64,000 bases of DNA from Phycisphaeraceae bacterium (GTDB lineage: Bacteria > Planctomycetota > Phycisphaerae > Phycisphaerales > UBA1924), in the NCBI GenBank assembly GCA_021297895.1, contig JAJTHN010000012.1:30229-94228 (forward strand). Direction: 5' to 3'. A model generated the notes under the pieces. That model searched no databases and was not told where the DNA came from. It saw nothing but the letters and a program-made list of their open reading frames with translations. How positions within the stretch are numbered: position 1 is the stretch's first letter; each line of letters begins with the position of its first letter. The position numbers and the translations under genes are program-made. Positions 62,177 to 64,000 of the stretch are shown here, piece after piece.

Positions 62177-63802
62177 ATGACCACCGCAAGCGCGAGCACC
62201 TCGACCGCCGGGACCAACGGGCACTCTGGTGCCGCGGGCACGAGCGGCGCATCGGGTCCGTTGAACCCCGCGACCCATCCGGCGCTTGCGGGCACCGTGG
62301 GTGCGCAGTTGCACACATCCAAGGTTGTCGAGCAGGCCGTGGCGGCGATCATGGGCGAGGTGCGGGCCCACTCGGCGAAGATCACCGGTGAGCGCGGGCC
62401 CGTGTCGCCCGCGGCCAGGGAGACGTTCGAGCAGTACATGAAGCGTGCGGCGGAGGTTCGCGGCCGCGGGCTGCTGTATCCGTATCTCGGCTCGGGCGTG
62501 GGCAACGGGCCGTTGGTCGAGTTGCTCGATGGAAGTGTCAAGTGGGACATGATCAGCGGCATCGGCGTTCACTTCTTCGGGCACAGCGACGCGGACCTCG
62601 CCGGGGCGATGGTGCGCGGGGCGCTCGATGACACGCTCAAGCAGGGCAACCTTCAGGCGAACTTTGATGGGTACGCCTTCGCGGAAGTGCTGCTGAACGA
62701 GGCCAAGAAGCACAGCAAGTTGCGCCACGCGTACATCGCCACGGGCGGGGCCATGGCCAACGAGAACGCGCTGAAAGTCTGCTTTCAGAAGCGGTACCTC
62801 GATGGGCTGATGAGCGTTGCGCAGGACGGGAATGCCAAGCCCGAGACGCTGCTGGCCAAGTTCACGCCGACGATGCGGGTGCTTGCGTTCCAGGACTGCT
62901 TCATGGGTCGGTCGATCAACATGGCGCAGCTCGGCGACAACCACCAGGGGCGCGAGGGCCTGCCCAACGGCATCATGGTCGACTACATGCCGTTCTGGAA
63001 CCCGGCCGCGGCCGAGCGCATGGGTGGCGGCGCGGCGGGGAAGAAGCGGTTCATCGACATGAGCGTGATGCGCCTTGAGCAGTACATCCACAGGTACCCC
63101 GGCGCGCACGCGTGCTTCATCTTCGAACTGATTCAGGGCGAGGGCGGGTTCAATGTCGGCGATCGCGACTTCTTCAAGGCGCTGATGGATGTCTGCAAGG
63201 CGCACAAGATCGCGGTGTGGGACGACGAGATCCAGACCTTCGGCAGGTCGAACCGGATGTTCGCGTATGAGCACTTTGACCTTGGCGATTACGTTGACGT
63301 GTTCTGCGTCGGCAAGATGACGCAGGCGTGCGTGACGATGTGGACGCCGGAGTACAACCCGCGCTCGGCGATTCTTTCGGGCACGTTCACCGGCGAGGGG
63401 GCGAGTTTCCGCGTTGGGCAGCGCGTGATCGAGCGGCTGCGCGATGGGAACTACTACGGCGAGAGCGGGCACTTTGCCAAGCAGCACGCGATGTTCCGCG
63501 AGCACGCGCGGGCGCTGATCGCGCGGCACCCGGAGTGGTTCCCGCCGGTGGCGGAACTGAACGGCAACCCGGAGCACCTGGTCGCGGGTGTGGGCGGGAT
63601 GTGCAGGTTCACGCCGTACGGCGGGAACAAGGACAAGATCCTCAAGGCCGCCAAGGCAATCTTTGATGAGGGCGTGATCCTGTTCTACTGCGGCCACGGC
63701 CCGTATCACGTGCGGATGCTGCCGCCGATGCCGGCGATGAAGGATGAGCACTGGAAGCAGGTCTTTGCGTGCATCGAGCGCGGAATGGCCAAGGCGGGGT
63801 GA
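62177..63802 (+). CDS. Class III PLP-dependent aminotransferase
   Basis: A 541-residue protein. The PLP site reads FCVGKMTQACVTMW (Lys near 380), with acidic partner WDDEIQTFGRS and FELIQGEGGFN upstream. N-terminal about 75 residues are low-complexity. The general layout resembles lysine 6-aminotransferase and related omega-aminotransferases, but substrate is not provable. An AAGGA site lies seven bases before the ATG. Convergent-side neighbour is the transposase end. Confidence 0.9.
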   Translation: MTTASASTSTAGTNGHSGAAGTSGASGPLNPATHPALAGTVGAQLHTSKVVEQAVAAIMGEVRAHSAKITGERGPVSPAARETFEQYMKRAAEVRGRGLLYPYLGSGVGNGPLVELLDGSVKWDMISGIGVHFFGHSDADLAGAMVRGALDDTLKQGNLQANFDGYAFAEVLLNEAKKHSKLRHAYIATGGAMANENALKVCFQKRYLDGLMSVAQDGNAKPETLLAKFTPTMRVLAFQDCFMGRSINMAQLGDNHQGREGLPNGIMVDYMPFWNPAAAERMGGGAAGKKRFIDMSVMRLEQYIHRYPGAHACFIFELIQGEGGFNVGDRDFFKALMDVCKAHKIAVWDDEIQTFGRSNRMFAYEHFDLGDYVDVFCVGKMTQACVTMWTPEYNPRSAILSGTFTGEGASFRVGQRVIERLRDGNYYGESGHFAKQHAMFREHARALIARHPEWFPPVAELNGNPEHLVAGVGGMCRFTPYGGNKDKILKAAKAIFDEGVILFYCGHGPYHVRMLPPMPAMKDEHWKQVFACIERGMAKAG

Positions 63803-63865
63803 GCGGGCGAGATGAACGCTCGAGCGGAGCCTTGCGAGGAGCTCGCGGACAGGCCGCGATTGCGG

Positions 63866-64000
63866 CTAGGCCCTGTCTGACGGATCATCCGGGGCGAGGA
63901 GGCGGAGGTAGCGTCGGATGATCGCGAGGTTCACGAACGACAGGAAGCTCGACGCGAGCTTGTCGTAGCGGGTGCCGACCCGGCGGTTCTCCTTCAGCCA
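63866..64000 (-). mobile_element. C-terminal end of an IS5-family transposase (partial)
   Basis: The open frame enters at the right edge and ends at a stop at 63866, giving 45 residues: WLKENRRVGTRYDKLASSFL then SFVNLAIIRRYLRLLA. This is the C-terminal signature of IS5/IS1031-type DDE transposases (ENRR-x-x-TRY-DK). The sequence AGGCCCTGTCTGAC around the stop may be the element's terminal inverted repeat. Whether the copy is intact cannot be told. Confidence 0.85.

Overview
The window is one GC-rich chromosomal stretch, most likely from a planctomycete of the Phycisphaerae type. The clues are a secreted protein ending in two Asp/Asn/Gly-rich calcium-loop (dockerin-like) repeats, a TAT-exported DUF1501 protein, isolated prepilins with GFTLIEL leaders, many lipoproteins and repeat-rich secreted proteins of no known family, and a largely dispersed gene order. 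This placement is inferred from gene content; no rRNA is present to confirm it. No prophage or CRISPR array was seen. The only mobile element is the end of an IS5-type transposase at the right edge.

Layout. 0-4 kb: the N-terminal part of an AAA ATPase, a zinc-ribbon membrane protein overlapping an FkbM methyltransferase, then the translation cluster rpsP-trmD-rplS on the minus strand, without rimM. 4.3-9.5 kb: an ABC-2 permease, a small anchored protein, a secreted GH13 glucosidase/amylase and a beta-propeller lipoprotein. 9.6-17.8 kb: a minus-strand run with an RluA-type pseudouridine synthase, a TPR-like membrane protein, a degenerate MnmE-like GTPase, type III pantothenate kinase (coaX), a membrane protein, a prepilin, a PmtA/KsgA-like methyltransferase and a lipoprotein. 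17.9-27.5 kb: thioredoxin, a Gfo/Idh/MocA oxidoreductase, a Gly-rich exported protein, a PEGA lipoprotein, a group II PLP decarboxylase, a second prepilin, a MacB/FtsX-like permease, a DUF6265-like lipoprotein, a CBS protein and a HIT hydrolase.

27.6-33.7 kb is a surface-glycan block: a GT2 glycosyltransferase, a nucleotidyltransferase-PfkB kinase fusion in the reverse order of E. coli HldE, and an 879-residue CgeB-like glycosyltransferase read divergently from it, then a PilZ protein. 34-41.6 kb: class II DAHP synthase, a tiny histone-H1-like protein, the 945-residue secreted repeat protein, a methionine/kynurenine-type aminotransferase and a plant-type ferredoxin-NADP reductase. 41.7-43.2 kb: an MFS transporter between tRNA-Glu(UUC) and tRNA-Leu(UAA).

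43.5-52.2 kb is the most striking block. Five plus-strand genes encode an outer-membrane beta-barrel, a lipoprotein, a CHASE2-class III nucleotide cyclase and two paralogous exported FecR-domain proteins. I read this as a possible envelope-sensing cyclic-nucleotide module. 52.3-64 kb returns to core functions: PhoU, FtsW and MurG (overlapping), canonical MnmE, YidC, a DUF1501 protein, a class III aminotransferase and the transposase end.

Start codons were chosen from ribosome-binding sites, signal peptides and conserved N-termini. Alternatives are given where they matter.
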